This document shows positions 54,685-64,000 of a stretch of 64,000 bases of DNA, piece after piece. Source of the stretch: Blumeriella jaapii (taxonomy: Eukaryota; Ascomycota; Leotiomycetes; Helotiales; Drepanopezizaceae); contig VWND01000012.1 in assembly GCA_009599575.1 (NCBI GenBank), positions 558,001-622,000 on the forward strand. Direction: 5' to 3'. Each line of letters opens with the position of its first letter. The stretch's first letter is position 1. The position numbers and the translations under genes were made by a program. The notes beneath the pieces are model-generated. The model was not told where the DNA came from. It saw only the letters and a list, made by a program, of their open reading frames with translations, and ran no database searches.

Positions 54685-57174
54685 ATGGAACCCACTGACA
54701 GCAGAACAGATGGCCGCTCTCAAATACACCTCTCCCTCTCCGAGCGCTCCGTGACTCCTCTCGATGCGCGTCTCGAAGCAGACAACTCCTCCTCCCACTC
54801 CTCGACCACGCTGTCCGACCCCGAGACGGTCATCCGCTGGCAGACGCCTCCCTCTCGGCGACATACTCCCCAGCAGCCCAGTGACGAGACGCTCCGCTCG
54901 CAGAACGCCTTTTCTTCGCGCAGCGAGTCGACGGTCCGGCCAGACGCGTACAGCCATTCGATTGGCGCCAATGAGGTGGCCTTTGCATCCGACAAATCTC
55001 TGGTGGTGCGCTTCGCCGAGGAGCACATACGGAGCACTGAGGCCTCGGCCTCGAAGCGCGACGAAAGGATGGACGCATCGTCGGCCGAGACGAGCCCTCC
55101 CACGCCGGTTGACGATACGCCATATATACGATTCGCCATTGATCAATTGACCAGGGATCAAGATGTGCAGTCGGGTTGGAGACACACTCCGCGTGCGAGC
55201 TCCGAGTCCTGCCCGGCCGAGAGAATAGTAGCAGACCACAGCCCGAGATATATGAGTGCCGATCAAGAGAGGGAGGCTATGAGGCTCATACGGAAACACA
55301 GGTCGTCTCCTGCAGAAGGACGGTTGTTTGCTTTCAACGCGACGCGGCCTCTCTCCCCCCTTTTCCGGCCAGACCATGTCAACACCCCATCATCGCCTCG
55401 ACGGCCATCCGACACCGAAGTCTTCATTCCTGTCGACCTACCGCCTAACAATCTTGCGCCTGAGCTTACGTTTGTTCCCACGATTTTACGGCCGCTTTCG
55501 ATGATCACGCTCTCATGTTTATGCCTTTTGATGATTGCAGCGCTCATGTTTGGCGCCATTTACGCGACACACCACGATGGACTCACCGATTGGGCTGCTG
55601 GTATCTATGGCCCCCGGTACTTTGTTTTTGCATTCCTGCCGCAGATTCTGGCTGCGTGCTTGTTCCTGTACGTGCAATGCGTGATGGCGGCCATGACGAG
55701 AATCATGCCTTTCACCCTGATGGCCATGGGTGATGTGAGCCGCCGAACGAACGCCCTTTTCCTGGGGATGTTTCCCCGGTCGATGTTGTGGCCGAGGTGG
55801 ACTGGCTCGGCCAGCATCAACATCGCAAACGTGTTTTTCTGGCTCTCTGTTTTTACGATACCCTTGCAAGGCTGCTTGTTTTCGGTTACGCTTGTGGATG
55901 ATCGATTCGTCTGGACCACGGTTCAGGGCGTCGCCTGGACTCTTTTCGCCATCTACCTTTTGATTTTGGTCGCGGCTGGAATCACGGGGTTTTTCTTCTT
56001 TCGCAGAACAACAGGCGTGATGTGGGATCCCCGATCACTGGCCGATGTGATCGCGCTCCTGCCGAGCAGCAACAGCTTGAGGGACTATGCCGGGACCGAC
56101 GTGATGAGGAATAGAGAGGACCTTCGACACAGATTGGCAGACCGCAGCGATCGACTGGGATACTGGAAGACACCCAACAAAGACCATGGAATCTTCTACT
56201 GCGTCGGTGAAGAGGGCGCTTCGACCAGACAGTACACTTTGCAAGCTGGGAAGCTTACTGAGAAACCCCGTACGGTGTTTGACATTGAGAAAGCCGAGCT
56301 TTACAGCACCGGCACTCGATTCCGACACCTACCTTGGTTCCTGCGAGATGCTTGCGTTGTCCTCTGGGCAGTGGTAGGGTTCTTCTTGCTCTTGGCCTTG
56401 GTTGTAGTATCATTTCTACCCTCAACCGCCATACGGAAAGGACTCCCTCCACTAGTGCCTGTATTGCCAAACTTGGCCGGGTTCTCGCCAGCAAATTTTC
56501 TGTACAGCTTTGTGCCTTCAATCATCGGCATGCTCCTCTACCTCTTCTTCCAACCCATTGACATGGCACTACGGAAACTACAACCTTGGGCTGAGCTGGG
56601 CAAGCCGGCTGGTGCAAATGCTCAGAATTCTTTGCTGCTCGATTACCCTGCCTGTTTTCCCTTCTCCTGCAGCACCAAGGCGTTCGCCAATGGCCATTAC
56701 CGAGTGGCTATCCTGTCGTTCTTGTCGACACTCTTTCTGCTGATCCCAGTCCTGGCAGGCGGGCTCTTCTTCCCACTCACCACTCCCGCGAACGTCGTTC
56801 GCATGATCCCGAACCTGCCATCTTTCTACATTCTTCTGACACTCCTGGCCCTCTACCTTGTTGCGCTCTTGCTTCTAATCCCACGCCGATACGAGATGCG
56901 CTTGCCGCACGACATCGACTGTCTCGCCGAGATCTTCAGCTTTGTACACGGCAGCCAGATCCTCGCAGACCCGGCCTTCCAAAGGCCAAAGTCGAAGGCA
57001 GACCTAGAGACGCGGTTGACAGGCGCACGAAATGGATGGCCGCCCAGCGTTCGCGGGGATCGCAACCGATTCGCTTTCGGCATCTACAGAGGACGAGCTG
57101 GCGGCGAATGCTTGGGCATCGAGAGACTGGGGCGCCGAGGTGCTCAGGAGGTGGTGATCTTGAACGCGAGGTAA
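54685..57174 (+). CDS. DUF3433-family multi-pass membrane protein
   Basis: Fungal integral membrane protein of unknown function, 829 aa in one exon. Residues 1-260 are hydrophilic, Ser/Thr-rich and probably cytosolic. The DUF3433 block begins at LRPLSMITLSCLCLLMIAAL and runs through YFVFAFLPQILAACLFLYVQ and MAAMTRIMPFTLMAMGDVSR. About eight hydrophobic segments follow, the last FYILLTLLALYLVALLLLIP. The second half repeats the topology (DACVVLWAVVGFFLLLALVV, then FLYSFVPSIIGMLLYLFFQP and IDMALRKLQPWAELGKPAGA), as in the family's duplicated layout. The tail DIDCLAEIFSFVHGSQILAD then FGIYRGRAGGECLGIERLGR is also typical. The ATG is preceded closely by a possible acceptor, so a longer N-terminus from an upstream exon is not excluded. 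Confidence 0.88.
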   Translation: MEPTDSRTDGRSQIHLSLSERSVTPLDARLEADNSSSHSSTTLSDPETVIRWQTPPSRRHTPQQPSDETLRSQNAFSSRSESTVRPDAYSHSIGANEVAFASDKSLVVRFAEEHIRSTEASASKRDERMDASSAETSPPTPVDDTPYIRFAIDQLTRDQDVQSGWRHTPRASSESCPAERIVADHSPRYMSADQEREAMRLIRKHRSSPAEGRLFAFNATRPLSPLFRPDHVNTPSSPRRPSDTEVFIPVDLPPNNLAPELTFVPTILRPLSMITLSCLCLLMIAALMFGAIYATHHDGLTDWAAGIYGPRYFVFAFLPQILAACLFLYVQCVMAAMTRIMPFTLMAMGDVSRRTNALFLGMFPRSMLWPRWTGSASINIANVFFWLSVFTIPLQGCLFSVTLVDDRFVWTTVQGVAWTLFAIYLLILVAAGITGFFFFRRTTGVMWDPRSLADVIALLPSSNSLRDYAGTDVMRNREDLRHRLADRSDRLGYWKTPNKDHGIFYCVGEEGASTRQYTLQAGKLTEKPRTVFDIEKAELYSTGTRFRHLPWFLRDACVVLWAVVGFFLLLALVVVSFLPSTAIRKGLPPLVPVLPNLAGFSPANFLYSFVPSIIGMLLYLFFQPIDMALRKLQPWAELGKPAGANAQNSLLLDYPACFPFSCSTKAFANGHYRVAILSFLSTLFLLIPVLAGGLFFPLTTPANVVRMIPNLPSFYILLTLLALYLVALLLLIPRRYEMRLPHDIDCLAEIFSFVHGSQILADPAFQRPKSKADLETRLTGARNGWPPSVRGDRNRFAFGIYRGRAGGECLGIERLGRRGAQEVVILNAR

Positions 57175-58019
57175 GTATATGCTAACTAAATCCCGGATGA
57201 GACATGCGATAAAGAGCGATGCCGTTTATGATTATGGCCGAATGAATGCCGACTGCATAAAGCGATTGATGGATGCATTTAGCGAGCGATCGATTAACGA
57301 GTCTCATGAGCTCATGGTGTTATGGTTGTAGATTATGGACCACTGTTAACGGACCGGGGGATGGGTCTTGCATTTGCATTTGCATTTTGGCGTTTAGGAT
57401 GGGAAAAAGACGGGTGTGAATGTAATGTATAAATAGGTGATGGCTTGAGATAGCGATGAATGTATAATGTAATGGTCGTTTCCTTTCGTTTGAGGCTCTC
57501 CATGTAGTCTTTCTTCGTCTCAACACTCAAAACGTGATTGGTTCATGACAACATTTCTCTACTCCGTTTCTTGGGGCTATCCGTTTGAGGCTCTCCACGT
57601 AGTCTTTCTTCGCCTCAACACTCAAAAAGCGATGGATTCATGACAACCTTTCTTTACTCCATTTCTTGGGGCTATCCGTCTGGGTTTTCTTTCTTCGCCT
57701 CAACACTCAAAAAATGATTGATTCATGACAACCTTTCTCCTTTTCATTTCTTGGAACTATCCGTTTGAGTAGTGGTAGCCTCAGTCCCGATGCATCCAAT
57801 CATCTCAACGAACACACGTGGCGTCGCCTCTACTGCGCGTGTCTGACATCAAGCAACGGAACTAGGAACGCCTGAGACATCCGTACCTGATCTACACGTG
57901 TCAATCATCAACATATATCCCGAGATCATTCCTGATCGTCACGTCTATGTCAATCCTTAACCATCAATCTCTAAATTCCAAGCCCCAACAGCAGAAATTG
58001 GAGAAAGACTTGAGCCAAC
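57175..58019. other. Intergenic with a three-copy ~90-bp tandem repeat
   Basis: No gene. The repeat is described separately; CACGTG-like acacgtggcg at 57815 lies near the start of the small membrane-protein gene's upstream region. Confidence 0.6.
57487..57768. repeat. ~90-bp tandem repeat, three copies
   Basis: Each copy holds cgtttgaggctctccacgta, gtctttcttcgcctcaacac, tgattcatgacaacctttct and ttcttggggctatc. The third copy has lost about 15 bp in its first block. Confidence 0.9.
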
Positions 58020-58777
58020 ATGGAACTCGGCCTCCGTCCCCGCGAGAGCAACGGCGTGATGCGCTGGACGTGCCACGCGCTCCTCCTCCACCTCTTCTGG
58101 GGCTGGCAGCTCGTCGTTGCATGTGCGATGGGGGTTGGGCTGATGGGGGCGCTAGTCATGTCGCGCGGGTCGTGGGATGATGAGTTGAGACCTGACAATC
58201 GGTAGGTGTATTGAGTCACTCATCTCCTAACTCACATTGCAATCTGGAAGAAAGGGGCAAGGAACGCAAACCAGATGCTGATAGACGTCGCAGATGGCTG
58301 TGGCTCTTCTTCGTCCTGACGGCATTCCTCGTCGTGAGCATCCTGGCGGAAGTCTGCCTCTTCGCTAATTCGCATCTGGAAGTCAACAAGTGGCTCGCGC
58401 TGCAGGCTGTCAAGTCGGTGTACATAGCGACGGCTTTCGGGGTCTATGTCGGTGCTTATCATCTGGATGCCGTGTGGAGCCGGTCGAAGGAGGCTGTCCA
58501 CACGCCGAAGGAGGCTGTTCTGACGGTGGGTGTTGTTGCTGGCTATTGGTGAGTCTCTCTTTGATGGCGGCAAGTGGGTTTGTCTTCTGTGCGACATACT
58601 AAAGGGTGGACAAGGGCTCCATGGTTTCCGACGCTGGGATGTGCGCTTTTGATAAGGGTTCAAGATGGGAAGCAGAAGGGCAAGGAGACGCTACCGACTG
58701 TAGTAGATGAGAGGAGGCCGTTGTTGCCGAGACGGGTTACGCCTAAAGTGAGGTTCGCTGTGGACCGGTCGAGATGA
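58020..58777 (+). CDS. Small four-helix membrane protein, unknown family
   Basis: Three exons fit in phase: 58020-58201, 58294-58548, 58615-58777, giving 199 aa. The second intron is marked by a textbook tactaaa branch site 11 nt before its AAG acceptor, which decides the frame of the last exon. Hydrophobic segments: ALLLHLFWGWQLVVACAMGV near 20-48, WLWLFFVLTAFLVVSILAEV near 61-85, AVKSVYIATAFGVYVGAYHL near 100-122, and TVGVVAGYWAPWFPTLGCAL near 138-160. The C-terminus is basic (RRPLLPRRVTPKVRF). No family recognised. It converges on MoaE with a gap of about 90 bp. Confidence 0.72.
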
Positions 58778-58869
58778 GAGGATCGCACTCCTCTCTGCTC
58801 ATGATATCAGTACATAGTTTCCAGCTTCCCTTTCTAAAGGCGACAGGCACGAATAGAGCAGAAGTTCGG

Positions 58870-59432
58870 TCAATGAGGCTCGGTCGATGGTTTGATCTGG
58901 TCATCTTTCCCGTCTTCACCCACCCTCACTCCTGTTGCTCCATCTCGATTTGCCCTCCAAACCCCACCCTCCTCGCCACCGAACTCTTCTCTTTTCCAGA
59001 CTTCAACCTTCTGTTTACATTCTTCCAAGGCCTCTTCGCCAGCTCTCCAAGCAGCTTGACGATGAGGAGAAGAGACCGCAATTAGGATGCTCTCTTCGGC
59101 AATAGGCACGATACCTAATCGGTGAATCATTGCAATCGACGTCAGAGAGTGCTTCTCCCTGACCTCTTTACAGATATTGAGCATAGTTTGAAGAGCGCGA
59201 GGCTCGTATGAAGTGTACTGGAGCTCTTTGACAGGTTTCCCCGCAAAATTGTCCCGAGTAGTGCCTATATCCCAGTTACCAAGTGATCCGAGAGATGGAA
59301 GTGGAATGTACCAGCAAAGAGTACAATAGCGCCAGCTTTCGGGCTCCGAACACGGTCAATCGTCGACTTTGCGTCGAGATTCTCGTACGTGAGAGCAACA
59401 AAACATTCCTCTTCTTGCAATTCGCGAGCCAT
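58870..59432 (-). CDS. moaE: Molybdopterin synthase catalytic (large) subunit, MoaE/MOCS2B
   Basis: Transfers sulfur from thiocarboxylated MoaD to cyclic pyranopterin monophosphate, making molybdopterin for nitrate reductase and related enzymes. Exons 59432-59312 and 59264-58870 join in phase 1 (GTACAT donor, ATATAG acceptor) into 171 aa. Family motifs in order: CFVALTYENLDAKSTIDRVR, SPKAGAIVLFAGTTRDNFAG, VKELQYTSYEPRALQTM, the core SIAMIHRLGIVPIAEESILI, SSPHRQAAWRAGEEALEECK, and KVEVWKREEF with the catalytic Lys pair. The C-terminal ~35 residues (GGEEGGVWRANRDGATG onward) are extra. The start MARELQEEE is preferred over an in-frame ATG 84 nt upstream. Head-to-head with the RNA-binding protein gene. 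Confidence 0.95.
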
Positions 59433-59663
59433 GACAGTACCGAGCAACAGGCAGGTAAATCTTTCTAGCACATAGCGTTGGTGGTGGTGTACAATATAAA
59501 ATGTAACTGTCTCCATAGTTGCCTTGGGTCATAGTTCGGGCAAGGTATTTTCCGATCACGTGATTGAACGCTAACTACCCAAGCATCGCGTCAAAGGACC
59601 GTTTGTCAATTTGCGATTCCTCCACCATAACTCAATCACAACCAAATTCGACTTTACAGCGCC
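59433..59663. promoter_or_regulatory. Bidirectional promoter of moaE and the RBM5-like gene, with ATCACGTGAT
   Basis: Only 231 bp separate the two start codons. A perfect 10-bp palindrome atcacgtgat at 59555-59564 contains the CACGTG core recognised by Cbf1-type bHLH factors. That it controls both genes is inference. Confidence 0.6.
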
Positions 59664-62446
59664 ATGGAAAGATCACGCGCATTAGGACCGTCCTCTATCC
59701 AAGACTCCGCGATGTATGATGATCAACCGTATGCGGACGACTACCGCGACTCGCCCTCCCAAGGTTTCGAATACCACAGTGCACGGAAGGGTAATCGAGT
59801 TGGATATGGAATCTGAGCTGGAGACATGCTGACATCCGATGTCTAAGAAACTCAGAGAACATTTCAACGAGGTTCAGCGTCCGACCAACCAGATAGCTAT
59901 GGCCGCGCCCGGTCAAGGTCTCCACGACGAGAGGGCAGGGGGCGCTATACGGATAGAGACAGAGAGGGCTACCAGTCACCACAACGAGACCACAGCCGTA
60001 GTCGCTCACCTTACTTCGGCGGACCTCCTAATCGGAATGTTATATTGGAAGGACTTCCCTTCGAATGGACACAGGAAGACGTTGGCCGCCCCATCCCTAC
60101 CCTTACATGGATTCTCAGTCCCAATTCACCTTCACCCTAAGTGTAACTCGAGCAAAACTTGGAACTCTGGCTAAGCATCGGAATTTGGCCGATGGCCGTT
60201 TCGTGTGTTTACAGATTTTTAACGAACTTCAACACAACCTACGACTGGAGGGCTTGGAGGAAGTCAGATTGATTAAAGACAAACGAACCGGCAGCTCAAA
60301 GGGATTTGCCTTTGCGCAATTCGCCCGAGTACCTGACGCAAGAGAGTTCCTTGACCGTTACTACCCTAACCTTCCTCTTCTCGGCCCATACGATTCAAAT
60401 AAAACCGGTACAAAACCTGCCAATATACGAATAGCATACGGCAGAGAGCGCGACGAACGAGACAAAGCGAGCAAAGGAGAAGTTGATTGGAAATGCGATG
60501 TTGTACGTCTTCAACTTGGCTGTGAAGGTCTTTGCTAATACTTGACAGTGCTTCCTTCCCAACTTTCCTCACCGCACGCTTTGCTTCCGGTGCAATGCGC
60601 CACGGACCCGTTAGTTACACCAGATCATCACAGGAATACTTCTAACCAACGTAGGAGCTACTGCGAATGGCCTTGTCGTAGCCCAGACCAACATATCGGC
60701 GTTCTCTGGATTCGCGACTACTGGTGACAGTGATGCGTCGCCCGATGGAGCCGCCTCTCAGTTTCTTCTACTTCGTAATCTAGAACCCGGTGTAACCGAG
60801 GAAATACTTGCGAAAGGCGTCGGCAAGCTGTATAAAATCAAGGCAGGCACACCTCCCGCTGATGGGGCCAAGAAGAGGCAAATTTCGTCAACAACCAACG
60901 ATGCTAGCCTTGGCGCCAAAGATGGATCTCTTCAGCGAGTTCTGCTGGTTAGGGATCGGAAGAGTGATGAAAGCTGGAGATATGGCTTTGGTAAGGACCA
61001 TCGGGCAGCAGTCAGCCCTCTTCTTGTTTTCAAGTCTCAAGAGCGACATCTGAATGGCTGCCGCCAGGATCGTCTGTGGCCAACGCGCCTCTATGACGTG
61101 CTCCATCAGCCACTAGTGATTTCCAGCTGTAGTTGTTCAGATGCTCTTGAGACTTCTTTGGAACAGCTGATTGAAAATGTGCTAATCACTCTACTTCTTC
61201 AGCCGAGTTTAGCACCGTGGAAGATGCACAGGTATGCTACATTTTCCTTGTTTGCCATGCTCTGAAGTTCTGCACATGAACTCAAACTGACTTTCGTAAA
61301 GGCAGCCATGGTTAAATACAAGGCATCTGAAAAGTTTACCATTTCTTCTAAGCCTGTCATGATCTGTAAGTGTTGGGTTCCCTTCCATGAGTCTCTATAC
61401 CTGATCCCAAAACGTTGTCCGAGTCCCTTCCTGATATTTGTTTTGGAAGCACTTGCTAATGTGATTACCAGCTTATATCCATGCAGGTGTCTTCGTCCCA
61501 ATACTCCATCCTGTTGGCGAAGACTTTGCAAGGTTTACATTTAGTCCTTTGTCAAACCCTGCTGCGAAGCTAATGTACTGGGGACGAGGCGGCATATGTG
61601 AAGGAACTTGTAACTGCTGTCGCACCCTCGCAGTCAGCAGTCAAAGGCAAGAAGTCCGAACATGCAAAACTAGCTTCAGCCGCGGCCAAGGAAGGTTTGG
61701 TGCGTCCGGGAACAGAAGAGCCAAAAGTGAAGAGGAGGAAGACTGAAAAGGAGCCAGTGGTAGCTAGTCATCTTCAGTTCTGGACGAATCGCCATGCAGA
61801 GCTTCATGGCATTCCCAAAAAAGAGGCCAAAACCGAAGAAATGGAGCCAAACAAGCCCGACACCGACAACGCGCCGCCGAAACAAACATTCGCTGATTTG
61901 GATCGCAAATGCTGCCTTTTGTGCTCTCGTCAATTCAAGACAGAAGCAGAGGTGAACAAGCACGAGCGTATGAGCCAGCTTCATCGAGATAATCTGAAAA
62001 ATGAAGAGCTGGTTGCGAAAGCAACGTTAAAGCTTAAGAAGTCCGAGGACTCTGCGGCCGACAGCGCTTACCGAGACAGAGCCAAAGAGCGGCGACATGC
62101 CTTTAATCAACCGAATCAACCGGCGGCACAACGCAGCAGGAACAAGGATCTCACGACAGGCTCGTCCACGACGAAGGAGGCTGATGAAGCACCTGTACCG
62201 TCGAAGGGTGCGGCGTTACTGGGGAAGATGGGCTGGACTGCTGGACAGGGGCTTGGAGCCACCGGAACAGGGCGGACCGATGCGATTCCCACCGAGTTGT
62301 ACTCTCAGGGCGTTGGTCTAGGCGCACAGGGTGGTAAAATTGGTGATGCTGCGGAAGAGGCACAGCGACAGACGAAAGGCTCGTATGCCGACTTCTTGAG
62401 CAAGACCAAGGACAAGGCGAAGGAGAGGTTTGAGAGTCTCGGTTAG
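59664..62446 (+). CDS. RBM5/RBM10-like splicing factor: RS region, RRM, RanBP2 zinc finger, RRM, C2H2, G-patch
   Basis: Nuclear RNA-binding protein expected to act in pre-mRNA splicing. Exons 59664-59798, 59856-60080, 60215-60502, 60549-60609, 60655-60990, 61203-61231, 61302-61365, 61472-62446; about 703 aa. Order: RS-rich ARSRSPRREGRGR; RRM1 from NVILEGLPFEWTQEDV through KDKRTGSSKGFAFAQF; RanBP2 finger DWKCDVCFLPNFPHRTLCFR with CNAPR (~211-236); RRM2 (QFLLLRNLEPGVTEE, RDRKSDESWRYGF, AEFSTVEDAQ); C2H2 CCLLCSRQFKTEAEVNKHER (~525); G-patch GAALLGKMGWTAGQGLGATG (~625). Two introns use GTTGG donors. At 61581-61584 a run of four G breaks the frame: removing one G gives YWDEAAYVKELV, so either an assembly error or a real +1 mutation in the last exon. 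Confidence 0.9.
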
Positions 62447-63519
62447 CCAACTGTATTCTACTACGCTCGCAGCAAGTGACAAGTTGCCGGAAGCAAGCTT
62501 CAATCTCTGGCTGGTAGGCCGATCGTGATTCGATGTATAACTTAGAAAATCTGAGTAATTGATTAGATTCTCATTCTTCGCGGTGGCAATTGCTTTCAGC
62601 AGGTAGCACATAGCAAGACTATAAGACCCAATTTCGGACAAACACATGACTTTCTTGCCATATCTGCTGTCGCTGATCTTGTTTATCTCGCTGTATGTCG
62701 CCCCTTGCCTGCCTTTCTTTTCTCCAGCGAGATGTGCTTGGCTCATCTCCGTATAAGGTCCGTAGGTAGGTCCGCAGATTTCTCCTGGTTCTTGTCGATC
62801 GAAGAACTCTGTTCGCTCCGTGCGGGCGTCTCCTCTGCTAAGATGGCGCTGAAAGTATCCTTCCCAGCTACTGCACAGTAGTACGTACACATTATCAGTT
62901 GAGATGTTTGGAAGCCTGAGCTGGGTACCACGGTTGATTCTGCGGGATGTTCGATTCTGCTGTATATGGGTAAATTGGTAGGTAGATAAGTAGAAGTTAG
63001 GTAGTATACCAAGATCATATGACAGATCCAGCCAAGCTCGCTTAACGCAACCAGGCTAGTAGTCATGGAAAACAAACATACAAGCAACAACAGCCATCGC
63101 GGCTCGGGACGCAGGGAGTTGCCTGTTTTAAAGTGTGGCGTCTTATGTTTCCCCTGCAGCGTAGCGTAGTGTATCGAGAAGATGTTCAAAAATAAAGCAA
63201 AATGCTCTTACCTGTTCTCGTGGCGGAGATGACAGATGATTTAGTATTACGTGAGAGTAGGGATAGTTCGTGAGGGAAGGCTGATGGAGCGTTTCTATTG
63301 ATGAAGTGAATGGTGAACATTAATACGTTTAAGCATTGAAACCCGAAAGCGAGAGATGGCAGAGGATCAGGGCATGTACTTGATTTCACCCTGTGAAAGG
63401 ACGGTGACTTGCAAGTAAGAAGCTTGGATTGGATAGGCTCCGCTGTGCATAACTCTGGTCCTGTGAACAGCTGACGCTTTGAATCACCCACAAGATATCT
63501 CTACCGGCAAGTACTTGTA
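62447..63519. other. Spacer between convergent genes, no gene recognised
   Basis: Several frames on the minus strand (62318-62890, 62743-63189) overlap each other and the G-patch exon; no features. Confidence 0.5.
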
Positions 63520-64000
63520 CTAGGTAGTGCTTCTTCGCAGAAATACGATTCGCTGTCCTCGGCTTCTTGTTTCGGGACCCCCCACATCAACCTTCAGGTC
63601 CCTCGGCAGGCGTATAGACGGCTCTAAGGGATTAGAGCATCGCTCCTTAAATTTTTTCCAAAAGCTACCTGAGTCGTTCGCCTCCTGGCATACCGCATCT
63701 GTCTCTAGAATCTTGACACTTTCTCCGACGTCACTCTCTATTGGTACTCTCTTTTGGACTCTGGCACAGACGGGTCCACAAATGTGGCGCGTCTGTTCCT
63801 AAGAATGGTTAGGCTTGGAGATTGATTTATCGAAGGACGACCACTACTTACCTTGAGGAATTTTGTCTGGAAATACCGAAGCTGCATTGACATTTTTGGC
63901 TCTCGGGTGTAGAACTCCTCAAAGTTGTTGCCCCTGCTGCGGACGACATTCTCCCCAATGTCATACCAGACACGACAGATCTCGCAAATTCGACTTTGAC
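63520..64000 (-). CDS. C-terminal part of an unrecognised protein (partial)
   Basis: Two exons visible: 64000-63852 (entering from beyond the window) and 63798-63520, joined in phase 0 across a 53-nt intron with GTAAGT donor, cctaacc branch and TTAG acceptor. The readable sequence starts CEICRVWYDIGENVVRSRGN, then FEEFYTREPKMSMQLRYFQT, EQTRHICGPVCARVQKRVPI and ends GQRIVFLRRSTT. Two Cys-x2-Cys / Cys-x3-Cys pairs could bind metal, but I recognise no family. The splice signals and an open frame across the join support a real gene. Confidence 0.65.

Noticed and set aside
62318..63189. Minus-strand frames of 148-190 codons after the RBM5-like gene
   Set aside because: They overlap the G-patch exon antisense or each other and show no conserved sequence.

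Overview
The window looks like nuclear DNA of a filamentous ascomycete (Pezizomycotina). Genes carry short introns of about 50-210 nt with GT..AG ends and CTAAC/CTGAC branch-type sites. Families include fungal DUF2985 and DUF3433 membrane proteins, BTB proteins, SCO1, MoaE and an RBM5-like splicing factor. GC-rich genes sit among very AT-rich transposons with C-to-T decay typical of repeat-induced point mutation (RIP). The class is not resolvable from this sequence alone.

Layout. 1-1734 (-): 4-coumarate-CoA ligase-like enzyme, cut by the window edge. 1735-6602: no gene; about 25 degenerate copies of a ~80-bp AT-rich satellite fill 3560-6108. 6603-8867 (+): DUF2985 membrane protein. 8950-13680: almost pure simple-sequence DNA (24-bp minisatellite, a ~290-bp TTGTA run, GTACT arrays). 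13685-15552 (+): APC amino-acid/GABA permease. 17643-~19006 (+) and 22311-24646 (-): two convergent BTB genes flanking a 1,367-bp inverted-repeat DNA transposon (19800-21166) and a 57-nt poly-C tract. 26921-27971 (-): SCO1. 28689-~30761 (-): conserved coiled-coil protein with unresolved 5' end. 30762-36870: no gene recognised. 36871-37794 (+): hypothetical protein.

38473-50942 (-): a 14-exon gene for a ~1,760-1,780-residue secreted subtilisin-like protease with a triplicated Cys-rich C-terminal module. A 6.2-kb, heavily RIP-mutated Tad1-like LINE sits inside its fifth intron, flanked by an 11-bp target-site duplication. 52974-53836 (+): acyl-protein thioesterase. 54685-57174 (+): DUF3433 protein. 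58020-58777 (+): small four-helix membrane protein. 58870-59432 (-) and 59664-62446 (+): MoaE and an RBM5/10-like RNA-binding protein, divergent from one short promoter with a perfect ATCACGTGAT palindrome. 63520-64000 (-): C-terminal part of an unrecognised gene.

The genes do not form an obvious pathway cluster; this is a housekeeping/accessory mosaic. The most notable items are the modular protease with its intron-borne LINE, the inverted-repeat element, the satellite, and three places where a good reading frame breaks by one base, two of them in or near homopolymers. Those breaks may be assembly errors or real decay. Exon coordinates were deduced by eye from splice motifs and reading-frame phase.
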